IMG/VR virus record: IMGVR_UViG_3300017951_000113 | Span: 1 to 25,447 of that record | Strand: one strand, 5' to 3' | From: a virus | Length of the DNA stretch: 25,447 nt | Part shown: positions 1 through 8,344 of the stretch, in pieces | How the letters are laid out: each line of letters opens with the position of its first letter | Position numbering within the stretch: the first letter of the stretch is position 1 | Notes under the pieces: model-generated | What the model saw: only the letters and a program-made list of their open reading frames with translations | Database searches by the model: none | Told to the model about the DNA's origin: nothing | Position numbers and translations under genes: made by a program

Positions 1-1148
1 AACGCTACGCCTTGTGATGCCCCGTTCTTGTAAAACTCAATGTCTTGAGTTTCAAGGTCCAACGCGACACCGATAATGTCGCCAACTCCATAACTGTCGC
101 CGTAGGACGTGTAGGAGCCACTGCCTACTTTTTCGCCTTGGTATGACGAGTAGACCAAGCACTTGGTGTTGTCGCCAAGCACCATATCATCGTTGCCAAA
201 GCCAATGCCGATGGAATACGAACCACCGCTGGTGGAATACAACTCCGCCTCCCAGTACCACTTGCCGGAGGTAACCCCAAACGTTCCAAATGTTGTTGAG
301 TTTGAGTCACCAGTTCCGCGGCTGTGCTCAAGTACGCCGTTTTCGGTGTCACCTGTCCCGTTATTAAGCGGGTTTATCGTGCAGTAGTTCGTCGTCGGCG
401 TGTCGCTAAACACGTCCGTACCAGGGCCGGAGGTGGTGAAGCCATAAGGCGTGGAGTTATTGCCGTTGCCGCTGTGATCGTGACCGATGCCGTTGGTGGC
501 AGAGGGGTCAAAGGTGTGATAAAAGCCGTTGGAGCCGTAATTTAGACCAGTTACTTCAATCGGTCGCCAAACCCCATTATCGTCATACTCACCAAAATCA
601 GTGGGGTCATAAGCGGTTCCGTCGGTCATGTGCATTTCCGCCATGTAACCATCAAATTCATACGAAGCCGGAGTGTAGTCTCCGTACCTACCGATATATA
701 CCGTCTGATTGCTAAAAGTAAAAACCCCCCTAGGCTGGGCGTCTCTGGTCTGCACAAGCTCGTTGTTTACATAAACGTAGATGTCGCTATAGCCGGGCGA
801 AGAGGCGGAGTAGTCCTCAGCTTTTACGACTATGTGATACCAGGCGCTTGGATCTCTTAAATAAACACCAGTCCCAACACCGTAGCTGTTAAACAGCGTG
901 CGCAATTCGTTAGAAGCGGTTAAATGAAGTCCACTATTCGTGCCTCTGCTTAGCCAAATGTACTGCTCGCTGGATATTTTCGAAACTTTAAGCCAGCAAC
1001 TCCACGTCCAGCTTCGTTGAGATGACCAACCACTGTGAACGGTAAGTGTAGTGTCGTCAGCAGGATTAAACCGCAAGCTCTGCTCAAGCTGATAAGGCTC
1101 CGCTTCAGCCGCAGCAAGCAGAAGATTGGCGCTTCCAGGAATGCCCAT
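1..1148 (-). CDS. LamG- and SPRY-domain adhesin/fibre (3' end outside window)
   Basis: This open frame has no stop inside the window, so at least 382 residues are present and the C-terminus is missing. The N-terminus (MGIPGSANLLLAAAEAEPYQ then LEQSLRFNPADDTTLTVHSG) leads into a LamG/concanavalin-like domain, about residues 20-195 (SWTWSCWLKVSKISSEQYIW, WYHIVVKAED, SDIYVYVNNELVQTRDAQPR, EFDGYMAEMHMTDGTAYDPT). Residues about 285-382 are a SPRY-like domain (GKWYWEAELYSTSGGSYSIG, YQGEKVGSGSY, GDIIGVALDLETQDIEFYKN). Both folds bind sugars or proteins, so a receptor-binding or decoration role is likely. The ATG at 1148 lies two codons after the previous gene's TGA, in the same frame, without a clear Shine-Dalgarno. 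Confidence 0.82.
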   Translation of the reverse strand, partial: MGIPGSANLLLAAAEAEPYQLEQSLRFNPADDTTLTVHSGWSSQRSWTWSCWLKVSKISSEQYIWLSRGTNSGLHLTASNELRTLFNSYGVGTGVYLRDPSAWYHIVVKAEDYSASSPGYSDIYVYVNNELVQTRDAQPRGVFTFSNQTVYIGRYGDYTPASYEFDGYMAEMHMTDGTAYDPTDFGEYDDNGVWRPIEVTGLNYGSNGFYHTFDPSATNGIGHDHSGNGNNSTPYGFTTSGPGTDVFSDTPTTNYCTINPLNNGTGDTENGVLEHSRGTGDSNSTTFGTFGVTSGKWYWEAELYSTSGGSYSIGIGFGNDDMVLGDNTKCLVYSSYQGEKVGSGSYTSYGDSYGVGDIIGVALDLETQDIEFYKNGASQGVA

Positions 1149-1151
1149 TGA

Positions 1152-2819
1152 TCAGCTGAAGTTGGAGAGCAGTTGTGCGTGAATGCTAGTCGTAGATCTC
1201 ACGACATACACCAGCAAATCAACGCTTGAGGCGGTCGTCGTGAGCGTGGGTGCGCTGCCAGAAGGGAAATCCCAGTAACTGCCGAAGCTTGCAGTGCGGC
1301 TGCCGGTTCCATCCTGCACTAGGAAGATCGCACCAGACTGACCGGCAGTCAAGTTGCTTGGGTTGGCCAGCGTAATGTTGTGGCCAAGCGTCAAAGTGAA
1401 GTTATTTGATGCTGCAAAATCAGGCGTTACCGTGGTTGCACTGGTCAGCGTTGTAATGCTGCCGCGTTGTGCCTTGGTGTAAGTCTGAGCTACCGCAAGA
1501 CCAGCCAAAGTGGTCGTTGCATCAGGCAACGTTGCGGTTCGGTCAGCAGTTGGATCGGTGACAGCCAACGTGGTTTCAAACCCGTCAGCAGTTGCACCCT
1601 CAAAAACAAGCGACCCGGCGGTGCCAATCTCCAACGCACCAGTGACGGTTCCGCCAGACTTTGGCAGCGCAGCTGCAGCTAAATCATTGACTGTTTTAAC
1701 CGAATTTGGTGTTGCAGCCGTGGTAGTGCTAGTGCTGCTAACGCTGTCTGTTAACTGAACTGCGCCGGCATTACTTGTAGAAGCTGCTTGAATTTTGCTG
1801 CCTGCAATAGCGGCTGAGGCGTTGACTTCTGCATTAGTGATGCTGAGGTCAAGCTTGCTTTGAGCGATGGCTGCAGATGCGTCAACCTCTGCATTGGTAA
1901 TGCTTAGATCGAGCTTGCTTTGAGCGATGGCTGCACTGGCATTGACTTCAGCGTTTGTGATGTCAAGTGCCAGCTTGCTCTGCGCGATGGCCGCACTGGC
2001 ATTGACTTCAGCGTTTGTGATGCTGAGATTTAATTTGCTCTGAGCTATTGCAGCGCTAGCATTTACGTCGTCATTGACGATTGTGCCGCTGGGAATGTTG
2101 GCGCTGCTGATTTGAACTGCAGATCCAAGCGCAGTGGCACTTAAAACATCTGTGCCATTAATTTTGTAAGTCTTGCCACTAGCAAGGTCAACGTTTTCGC
2201 TGCTAGTCCAGCTATCAGTGCTGTTAACCCAGTTAAGTGTCTTGTCGGTAGCGCCCTTCAGGGTCAAACCGCCACCGTCTGCAGTGGTATCGGTGGGCGT
2301 GCCAACGACACCAAGCTCGATGTTCTTGTCCTCGACAACCAGCGTGGTGGTGTCGATCGTGGTGGTCGTGCCGTTGACCGTCAGGTTGCCGGTGATGACA
2401 ACGTTGTTGTCGAAAGTGGCGACGCCGGTGACATCAAGCGTGCCAGGAACATCAATATCGCTGGTCCACTCGGTGCCGTTGCCAACAGCATTGGTTTGAA
2501 GCAGTTGGCGTGCGGTGCCCTCGGTGATGTCGCCAGGAGCGGTCTCGCCAGTTTGGATGCTGATCCAGCTGCTGCCGTCGTAAAAAAACAGGCTGTTGTC
2601 GTCGCTATCTAACCACCAAGCGCCCTTGCTTGGACTTGATGGTGCGGTCGATGCAATAACGACGCCGCCCAAGCGCCAGATGTTGCCGGCGCTGTCCTCG
2701 CACTGGAGAAATGGGCCGGAAGAGTGATAGTTAAGTGCAAGCTCGCCAACTGCAAGCTGCGATGCGGTGGCCTCCTTGTCCTGAACAGAGCTGTTCTTGA
2801 GTACGAGCTGTACGGACAT
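1152..2819 (-). CDS. Tail fibre with 20-residue tandem repeats
   Basis: A 555-residue trimeric-type fibre protein. The N-terminus (MSVQLVLKNSSVQDKEATAS, QLAVGELALNYH, then APSSPSKGAWWLDSDDNSLF) is the common start of cyanophage fibres, probably attaching to the virion. Residues about 125-165 carry VVITGNLTVNGTTTTIDTTT and LVVEDKNIELG, also a cyanophage hallmark. Residues about 245-345 are tandem 20-residue repeats of the type VNASAAIAQSKLDLSITNAE. The C-terminal 110 residues (AQRGSITTLTSATTVTPDFA, TLGHNITLANPSN, YWDFPSGSAPTLTTTASSVD, LLVYVVRSTTSIHAQLL) form a known phage-fibre head-like module. It is separated from the previous fibre by a 51-base gap, and its TGA is two codons before the next ATG in the same frame. 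Confidence 0.88.
   Translation of the reverse strand: MSVQLVLKNSSVQDKEATASQLAVGELALNYHSSGPFLQCEDSAGNIWRLGGVVIASTAPSSPSKGAWWLDSDDNSLFFYDGSSWISIQTGETAPGDITEGTARQLLQTNAVGNGTEWTSDIDVPGTLDVTGVATFDNNVVITGNLTVNGTTTTIDTTTLVVEDKNIELGVVGTPTDTTADGGGLTLKGATDKTLNWVNSTDSWTSSENVDLASGKTYKINGTDVLSATALGSAVQISSANIPSGTIVNDDVNASAAIAQSKLNLSITNAEVNASAAIAQSKLALDITNAEVNASAAIAQSKLDLSITNAEVDASAAIAQSKLDLSITNAEVNASAAIAGSKIQAASTSNAGAVQLTDSVSSTSTTTAATPNSVKTVNDLAAAALPKSGGTVTGALEIGTAGSLVFEGATADGFETTLAVTDPTADRTATLPDATTTLAGLAVAQTYTKAQRGSITTLTSATTVTPDFAASNNFTLTLGHNITLANPSNLTAGQSGAIFLVQDGTGSRTASFGSYWDFPSGSAPTLTTTASSVDLLVYVVRSTTSIHAQLLSNFS
1801..2080 (-). repeat. 60-bp tandem repeats in the fibre gene
   Basis: Between 1801 and 2080 the gene repeats with an exact 60-base period: four full units (starting at 1801, 1861, 1921 and 1981) and a partial fifth from 2041. 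Units 1921-1980 and 1981-2040 share identical 27-base stretches (1935-1961 and 1995-2021). Each unit encodes 20 residues (V[N/D]ASAAIAQSKL..ITNAE). The earlier and later units diverge more at the DNA level than in protein. Confidence 0.93.
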
Positions 2820-2870
2820 GGCTATTCAGCCGCAGGACACCCCTATTCAGAGGTGCCCTGAGTCTAGCGA
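2820..2870. other. Short gap with a weak hairpin between two fibre genes
   Basis: This 51-base gap lies between the fibre stop at 2871 and the next fibre start at 2819. On the minus strand it holds a stem of about eight pairs with a 6-base loop (GGCACCTC/GGGGTGTC, with two G-U pairs), about 2838-2860. There is no T-run after it, so it is not a standard intrinsic terminator. Its function is unknown. Confidence 0.4.
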
Positions 2871-5800
2871 TCAGTACTTAATCACAGCAAGCAATGCGAC
2901 GTTCGTTGGGCGGGTCTCTGCATCACCACCGGTGATCGTGACGGTGTGATTGTGACTGCCTGCGCTGTTCATGGTGGGAGTCTCGTCGCCGATACCGCTT
3001 CCACTGAATGCAGTCGAGATGCCGCTACTGGTGCGACCTGCGTCACCGCCGGTAATCGTGTGAGCGTGACTGCCTGCAGTATTGGTCGAGCCAGTGAACG
3101 CGCTCGTCGGCATGGCCGTTGCGTCGTCTTGGTCTGAACCACGAACACGGCTTGAATCAAGCGCCGATGTGTCTCCATCAGCGTTCGCACCGGAGTTCCA
3201 GCTACGAATGAACTGACCGCGCAAATCAGGCAGAACACCGGCGCCGCCGTAGGTCGTGCCAAGGGCGGTGAACAGACCAGAGAAATCTGCGGTGACGCCT
3301 TGGACCGTGCCAGTGCCGTTCGGAACTGTGTCGCCGTTAGCGATCAGCCAACCAGCCGGGGCAGTTGCACCAGCGACGTGAATCACCGTGCCAGTGGGAA
3401 CCAGCTGGTTAGTGATCGAGTTGACGATGGTGGTCTGTAGATCGGTCAGTGCGCTGGACAGACCGAACGGTGAGACAGCCAGCGAGTTGGAGGCCAGTGC
3501 TTGGGTCTCGGTTTGAGTCGCCAGCTCAACAATGCCTTGAACCGTTTCGCTGGATTCGGGCAGCTCGGGAAGAACGCCGCCAAAACCGCCGTCCCACGTC
3601 GGGTTGCCGCTAAACGTGCCGTTGAGTGCAAGCTCAGTGTTGACCGTCAGATTGTTGACGCTGAGCGAGTCGTAGAAGGTCGGGAACTCGATCTCGTCAG
3701 TGGGCTGCTCCGAGCCAAGCGAATCGAAGCTGGAAGATTCACCAGTGCTCAGGTCTTGGATGCCTTGGGGCGTGACCAAAAAGCCCTCTTCGTTGAAGCC
3801 GCTGCCGTAAACGCGGCCAGCGTCTTGGTTGGTGAAGTAGTAAGTGAACTTGTTGGTGGTGCCCAGATCGCGCTGGTACTCCGGCATCGCCTTGGAGTAG
3901 TTGAGGTAACCAGCCCACTCGTAGGCGTGGCCGAACAGACGAATGTTCGACGGACGGCGGAACTCAATTGACCAGTTGGCCCAAGCGTTGGCGGCACCGC
4001 TTGGGTTGGCGATGCTGTCTAGTGCGCTGCTGGGGTTGCGGTCCCGGTTTGCCGTGGTCTTGGGCAGAAGGATCGTGTGAGCGTCAGCGGCACTAAAGCC
4101 AATGCTGGTCAAGAACGAATGGACGCCCTTGTAGTCAGTGGCGGAGCGATACTGAGCCCGAACGCGGGCATCATTTGCCCAGACAGTGCTGAAGTTGTAG
4201 CCAAGGGTGGTGGAATCAACCGTGCCAGCAGTGTCGTTGTCGAAAACGATGGTTGGCTGGGTGTTTTTGAAGTAGTCCTCAGCGTTGTAAGCCTCCTCCA
4301 TGTGGACGAAGGATTCAGCCCACTTGGAAACGTCGAACGCTGCATCGCTGTTCTCAAGGATGCAGGTGTAGTGCTTGTTGTTGTTGCGGACAGTGTCTCC
4401 GGCTCGGTAGTAGGTGTCTGCAACCCAAGTGTTGGAGGGATTGAGGCGACGTAGCTCAATTAGTGCGTTGTTACCGGCAGAGTCAGTAACTGCAGCCGAT
4501 GTGCCAACACCAATAGAAGCGGTGGTGGGGATCAGACTGTCGATATGGCCTGCGGACGTATTGGTCTGCAGGATGTAATCGCGCAGCGGAGTCCGGGCGG
4601 TTGCGTTGCTGTTGGCGCCCAAAAGGCCGAAGCGACGCTCGGAGCTGGTACGAGTGTCCTGAATGCGGCGGATGTAGACGTTTGCGCCGGCAAGATCTGG
4701 GTAATCAATCCCGGTGTCTTGGTTGTTGCTGTCAAGAACGTTGTCACCAGGAGCAGTGCCGTCTTCGTTCTCGAAGGCCGCCTTAACGACAATCTGAGTG
4801 GGGCTAGCCGAGGCCCAAGCCGTTGCAGCTAGCTGTGCGCGGTAGTCGGCAGAGCGGCTGTTCTCGATCCAAATGTAGGAATCCTCAGTGAAGCTGTAGT
4901 CGTCGCGCTCCAGCTTGCGAGGGATTTCAGAGTTGTAGGTGCCAGCTTCAAGCGCCTCCTCAAGAACAATCGTCGTTGCGTTGTTTGCAGTGCCGCTGGC
5001 GACGGTGCCAATGCGGATCTTTTTGACGTTGCCTGTCTTCTCCGTTAGGTCGGTGGCAACCCGCAGGCGATTAACGGTCCAGTTGGAGTCTGCGCTAAAG
5101 GCTTCGCTGCGGAATCCCTCAGCCAAAGCGGCACAACCACCGAAGTTGGAGTTGCTGTTAGTGACGGTCAGTTCGCCGCCGCTCTCCACCCAGTGGTGGA
5201 TGCCTTGGCCAATGGCGAAAACGCTGACCTCTTGGATAACAGCGTTGTTGACTGCACGAACGTGGAACGAACGCCGTGCAGGGTCCATCCGAACGTTGTC
5301 GGGGTCCTGCGCGATGTAGTCGGCATAGTCGTCGACTGCAGTCCAGCTTCCGCTGTCGTATTTCTCCCAGTTGTCAGGGTCTTTCTGCAGGGAGACGCCC
5401 GTGAACTGGGCGACCACCATCGACTTGAAGCCTTGAGCGGCGGAGCCGTCGGCAAAGATGCCGCAAAGGCCGTAGATCGAACGGATCGAGCAGTTGTAGA
5501 TGTAAGGGCTAGAGCTGCTGACCGTGTCGACAGCGGTTGATGCAGTCGCAGGGCGAGGACCAGTGATTTGGTACTCAACCTCACGGCTGTCGGTGTTGGC
5601 CTGGCTCAGGCCGCCCAGGGTTCCAAGCTTGGAGTAAACCTTGGCGTACAGCGCGTCGAGCTGGGTCTCGCTGGTGAATTGGAAGCAATCCAGCAGGTGG
5701 TGGCTAGTTGTAGTGCCAACCTTGTCGAGGAAGGTGTAGCCGAAGTAGTAGCCGCCGCCAGTGACACGGAAGATCGTGCCACGGTTGCTGTAATCGGCCG

Positions 5801-6425
5801 CCTCGTCAGTAGGTGATGGAACGTAGTCAGGGCGGATGTGCGTCTTGCGGAGATCCAGGCTGATCAAAGACGCGCCACGCGGAATGATCAGGCCGCCGGC
5901 AGTGTTGTCGTTGTACTGCTGGAGCTGAGCCGAGGTCGGAGTAAACCCATCGCTCCAGTCATCAGGAGTGGTAGTGCCCAGGCCGTTGTAGACGGTGTGA
6001 ACGCCGGGAGCCAGCACGATCGAGACCAGATCGTCGCCAGCAGCGGGATCTAGAAAACTGCGACTTGTGATAATTGCCGCTTCAATAACGGCACGGTTAA
6101 TCGTTTTGAACGGGCGAGCTTCGGTATAGCCACACTCAAGGCGCTGCAAGCTAATTCGGCGCAGCTTTTGGCTCTGGGTTCCGTCGTCAGTGCTGGAATA
6201 ATCGCCAGAAACAAAAGTATCAGTACCGATCTGCGGGTTTACATAAAGAACGTATTGCGCACTCAGCGGGTCATTAACAACAGTCGAGCCACTTGTGATT
6301 TCCGCATTGCCGCCTAGCTGCCTGACCGCATCGGTCAATGCGTCCATTTGAGCCCGAAAGCCCGATTGCGGGACATCAATGTGTCCTGAGGAGCCGGTCT
6401 GGCCGGCACGAGTGATTTTGGTCAC
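2871..6425 (-). CDS. Large tail fibre with C-terminal collar domain
   Basis: An 1184-residue fibre. The N-terminus (1-50) has a helical attachment-like segment (HIDVPQSGFRAQMDALTDAV). Residues about 55-460 contain the segment familiar from cyanomyovirus structural proteins (YVLYVNPQIGTDTF, ARPFKTINRAVIEAAIITSR, GGLIIPRGASLISLDLRKTH, IRPDYVP, PYIYNCSIRSIYGLCGIFAD), with a beta-helix-like tail. The C-terminus (about 1005-1184) is a phage tail collar domain: PTGTVIHVAGATAPAGWLIA, LPDLRGQFIRSW, and two HxH metal-type motifs (SHAHTI, SHNHTV), closing ETRPTNVALLAVIKY. It probably contacts the cell surface. The start is GTG at 6425, overlapping the upstream TGA. Its central part (about 500-900) is long and unassigned. 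Confidence 0.9.
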   Translation of the reverse strand: MTKITRAGQTGSSGHIDVPQSGFRAQMDALTDAVRQLGGNAEITSGSTVVNDPLSAQYVLYVNPQIGTDTFVSGDYSSTDDGTQSQKLRRISLQRLECGYTEARPFKTINRAVIEAAIITSRSFLDPAAGDDLVSIVLAPGVHTVYNGLGTTTPDDWSDGFTPTSAQLQQYNDNTAGGLIIPRGASLISLDLRKTHIRPDYVPSPTDEAADYSNRGTIFRVTGGGYYFGYTFLDKVGTTTSHHLLDCFQFTSETQLDALYAKVYSKLGTLGGLSQANTDSREVEYQITGPRPATASTAVDTVSSSSPYIYNCSIRSIYGLCGIFADGSAAQGFKSMVVAQFTGVSLQKDPDNWEKYDSGSWTAVDDYADYIAQDPDNVRMDPARRSFHVRAVNNAVIQEVSVFAIGQGIHHWVESGGELTVTNSNSNFGGCAALAEGFRSEAFSADSNWTVNRLRVATDLTEKTGNVKKIRIGTVASGTANNATTIVLEEALEAGTYNSEIPRKLERDDYSFTEDSYIWIENSRSADYRAQLAATAWASASPTQIVVKAAFENEDGTAPGDNVLDSNNQDTGIDYPDLAGANVYIRRIQDTRTSSERRFGLLGANSNATARTPLRDYILQTNTSAGHIDSLIPTTASIGVGTSAAVTDSAGNNALIELRRLNPSNTWVADTYYRAGDTVRNNNKHYTCILENSDAAFDVSKWAESFVHMEEAYNAEDYFKNTQPTIVFDNDTAGTVDSTTLGYNFSTVWANDARVRAQYRSATDYKGVHSFLTSIGFSAADAHTILLPKTTANRDRNPSSALDSIANPSGAANAWANWSIEFRRPSNIRLFGHAYEWAGYLNYSKAMPEYQRDLGTTNKFTYYFTNQDAGRVYGSGFNEEGFLVTPQGIQDLSTGESSSFDSLGSEQPTDEIEFPTFYDSLSVNNLTVNTELALNGTFSGNPTWDGGFGGVLPELPESSETVQGIVELATQTETQALASNSLAVSPFGLSSALTDLQTTIVNSITNQLVPTGTVIHVAGATAPAGWLIANGDTVPNGTGTVQGVTADFSGLFTALGTTYGGAGVLPDLRGQFIRSWNSGANADGDTSALDSSRVRGSDQDDATAMPTSAFTGSTNTAGSHAHTITGGDAGRTSSGISTAFSGSGIGDETPTMNSAGSHNHTVTITGGDAETRPTNVALLAVIKY

Positions 6426-7570
6426 AGGATCACAGTGTCAGTTGCTTCTAGCAGTTTAATCTCGCCCGTAGTAACGAAGTTCGCCGTGCCGGCAATGATG
6501 TCTGCCGGGCGCACGTTAACTGCGCTGTTCGTAACCAGCAATTCACTGGAGTAATACAAATCCCCAGGGATCTGGTTGCCCGATCCTTGGACGCCACCTC
6601 CACGGTTGACCAAGTAAAAGCGGGCAGAAGCCTTGCAGCCGCGCTCTGTCATCAGCAGCAGCTTCATCAGGGTTGTGCCGCTGTCGTGATCTTCGGCGTA
6701 GGACTCGCGATCAATCAAGAATTCAGCCGAACCACCACCCGTCACAAGCGATTTGACGGCCTCGCCAAACTTCTCGCTAAGAGAGGTCGTGTCAACGCTT
6801 GGAGCGGACAGCTCAAGCGACCAGTTTGCGACCTCGCAGATCAGCTGCCAGTAAGGAGCGGTCTGGCCTGCCAGGGTGCTACGAGGCAAGACGTTGGCGT
6901 TCTCGTACTCGTCGGAATCAAATGCAGGAGATTCGTAGTCGGGAGCATCGTCACAAATCGACGCCAAGCTAGAGATGTCTTGGACATCGCCGAACGAGTA
7001 GTCCTCGATGCCAACGACACAGCGCCAAAAAGCGTTGTTGTAATTGGCGCTGCCGAATGGTGCGAGGCCGATTACGCCAAACAAGTTGTCAAACAAGCTG
7101 ACTCGGTCGTCAGGGCTTCCCTCAAGAGCGTCAGCTCTGGAGTTGTAAAAGCTGATGGAACCCAGCTCGTCTAGATGAATAAAGTAAGTGCCATCGCCGC
7201 AGTCCACCAAGGTCTCGCTATTGGATACATCGCCCACTCGGGAGTAAAACTGTGAATCGTCGCCAGCTTCACCCGTTGGGTACTCCTCGCCAGAGGACTT
7301 ATAGAAATCGTCGTCGAGGCCGCTGACCTGCGTGCGGTTGGGGCCTTGAAAGTACTTGCTGGAGTAGTACATCCCGTAGCCATCGGGATTCGGCGGGAAA
7401 TTGCCCCCGCCAGTCGGCAAGCAAGATGTCGTGACTTTGTCCCCAGTCCAATATCCAGAGCAGTTGGTCAGCAGCGAGTTGTCGTTGGTGACAGCCGAAG
7501 AGCTAATGACGCACGCATCAGGTGCTTCGCGCTTCAGGTAAAGCCTTCCACCGATGCCAAGAACGGCCAT
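6422..7570 (-). CDS. Cys-containing tail protein with tube-like C-terminus
   Basis: A 382-residue protein of unknown function. The N-terminal 240 residues are acidic, Gly/Tyr/Ser-rich, and hold seven of... six of its eight cysteines (C20, C37, C50, C124, C184, C206), unusual for a cytoplasmically assembled phage protein; they might bind metal or form disulfides in the virion. C245 and C312 lie further on. Residues 247-373 (VANWSLELSAPSVDTTSLSE, GSAEFLID, LMKLLLMTERG, LYYSSELLVTNSAVNVRPAD, GTANFVTTGEI) follow the same strand pattern as the neighbouring tube-like protein. The start is ATG at 7570 behind GGAGAG, overlapping the upstream stop. The next gene begins on its stop. A baseplate-like or fibre-anchoring role is possible from context. 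Confidence 0.65.
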   Translation of the reverse strand: MAVLGIGGRLYLKREAPDACVISSSAVTNDNSLLTNCSGYWTGDKVTTSCLPTGGGNFPPNPDGYGMYYSSKYFQGPNRTQVSGLDDDFYKSSGEEYPTGEAGDDSQFYSRVGDVSNSETLVDCGDGTYFIHLDELGSISFYNSRADALEGSPDDRVSLFDNLFGVIGLAPFGSANYNNAFWRCVVGIEDYSFGDVQDISSLASICDDAPDYESPAFDSDEYENANVLPRSTLAGQTAPYWQLICEVANWSLELSAPSVDTTSLSEKFGEAVKSLVTGGGSAEFLIDRESYAEDHDSGTTLMKLLLMTERGCKASARFYLVNRGGGVQGSGNQIPGDLYYSSELLVTNSAVNVRPADIIAGTANFVTTGEIKLLEATDTVIL

Positions 7571-7962
7571 TAGAACTCTCCAACAGGCTTGCCAGAAATT
7601 TGGAAGCTGACACTTACCGCTTGAACTGCTCCAACGCTGATGCTGGGGCTAACGCTGGTGACAAAGCCGGTGCAAGCAAATGACTTGTTGTCGAGCCGGT
7701 TAAATACAAAGTTGACCTGCTCAACCTCTTCGCTGTTATTGAAGATTGAGTTCAGAAAAACAGTGGCTTGGTAATTTGCGGGATCGTATAAAACAGTGGC
7801 GCTACCTGTAGTGCCTCGCAGGCCGCCGATGTAAGTCCGATCGTACGAACCGATTGCGGTGTCCTCAAGGGCGTCCTTGGTGACTGTGATGCTCCAGTCA
7901 CGGACTTTGCCCACGACTGAGCCTTGATATTTCAGTTGGCCATCAGCTCCGGTTAATACCAT
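7570..7962 (-). CDS. Tail-tube-like protein downstream of the tail tip
   Basis: A 130-residue protein whose pattern resembles the tail tube fold: VRDWSITVTKDALEDTAIGS (20-39), GLRGTTGSATVLYD (47-60), ATVFLNSIFNN (66-76), VNFVFNRLDNKSFACTGFVT, and a last strand pair SISVGAVQAVSVSFQISG. The order matches small tube proteins that form rings in siphovirus tails or distal tail parts. It is not the main tube, which is at 15506-16444, so a ring at the tail tip or a fibre-attachment ring is more likely. The ATG at 7962 lies one base after the previous stop; the stop shares a base with the next ATG (TAATG). Confidence 0.65.
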   Translation of the reverse strand: MVLTGADGQLKYQGSVVGKVRDWSITVTKDALEDTAIGSYDRTYIGGLRGTTGSATVLYDPANYQATVFLNSIFNNSEEVEQVNFVFNRLDNKSFACTGFVTSVSPSISVGAVQAVSVSFQISGKPVGEF

Positions 7963-7963
7963 T

Positions 7964-8344
7964 TCAGGCGTCCAAAGTGGCTACGAGTCGTACTTTCACC
8001 CTAGACCGTCCAGGAAAAATCGACTCAACTGAGGGCATCTCCGCCCAGCGCCAGTTTAAGTAGGTCGGCACTTGATCCTTGAGGTTCTGTGCGACACCGC
8101 TAAAAACCTCAGAGGGAAGGGTCAGCGTGTACGCCCCTCCCTTGGAACTGTGCCAACTCGCCAGTAACGACGCCGTATCTGAGTCCCCGGTCACAAAGTC
8201 AAGCTGCAGCTCTGCGTCAAACGCTTTGCTGCCATACAGCCGCGTCACGCTCGCACCGCTAACGGCATTGAACTTCTTGGTGGGGTAGGTGCCTGGCGTG
8301 AAAGTCCGCTTGGTTGGCGAAAGCGCAGGAAAAGAGACGCTCAT
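7964..8344 (-). CDS. Accessory tail protein, possibly gpM-like
   Basis: A 126-residue, strand-rich protein immediately after the tail-tip hub. It begins FPALSPTKRTFTPGTYPTKK, then VSGASVTRLYGSKAFDAELQ, LASWHSSKGGAYTLTLPSEV, and finishes SVESIFPGRSRVKVRLVATL. Length and layout (a FxP start, a strand with an inward turn, a hydrophobic helix, a last VxVxL strand) recall small tail proteins such as gpM, and I have seen this kind of protein in phages of cyanobacteria, but the assignment is from memory. It overlaps the hub stop as ATGA and is followed after one base by the next gene. Likely a tail-tip component. Confidence 0.62.
   Translation of the reverse strand: MSVSFPALSPTKRTFTPGTYPTKKFNAVSGASVTRLYGSKAFDAELQLDFVTGDSDTASLLASWHSSKGGAYTLTLPSEVFSGVAQNLKDQVPTYLNWRWAEMPSVESIFPGRSRVKVRLVATLDA

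Noticed and set aside
1801-2080. CRISPR-like array
   Set aside because: The period is a uniform 60 bases with no repeat/spacer alternation, and all units encode the same protein repeat in frame.
2838-2860. Terminator between the two fibre genes
   Set aside because: The stem contains wobble pairs and no T-run follows it on the minus strand.
1-6425. Diversity-generating retroelement acting on the fibres
   Set aside because: No reverse transcriptase or template/variable repeat pair is visible, although parts could lie beyond the left edge.
6587-7174. Plus-strand frame of 195 codons
   Set aside because: Antisense to the 382-residue tail protein; composition is that of a shadow frame.
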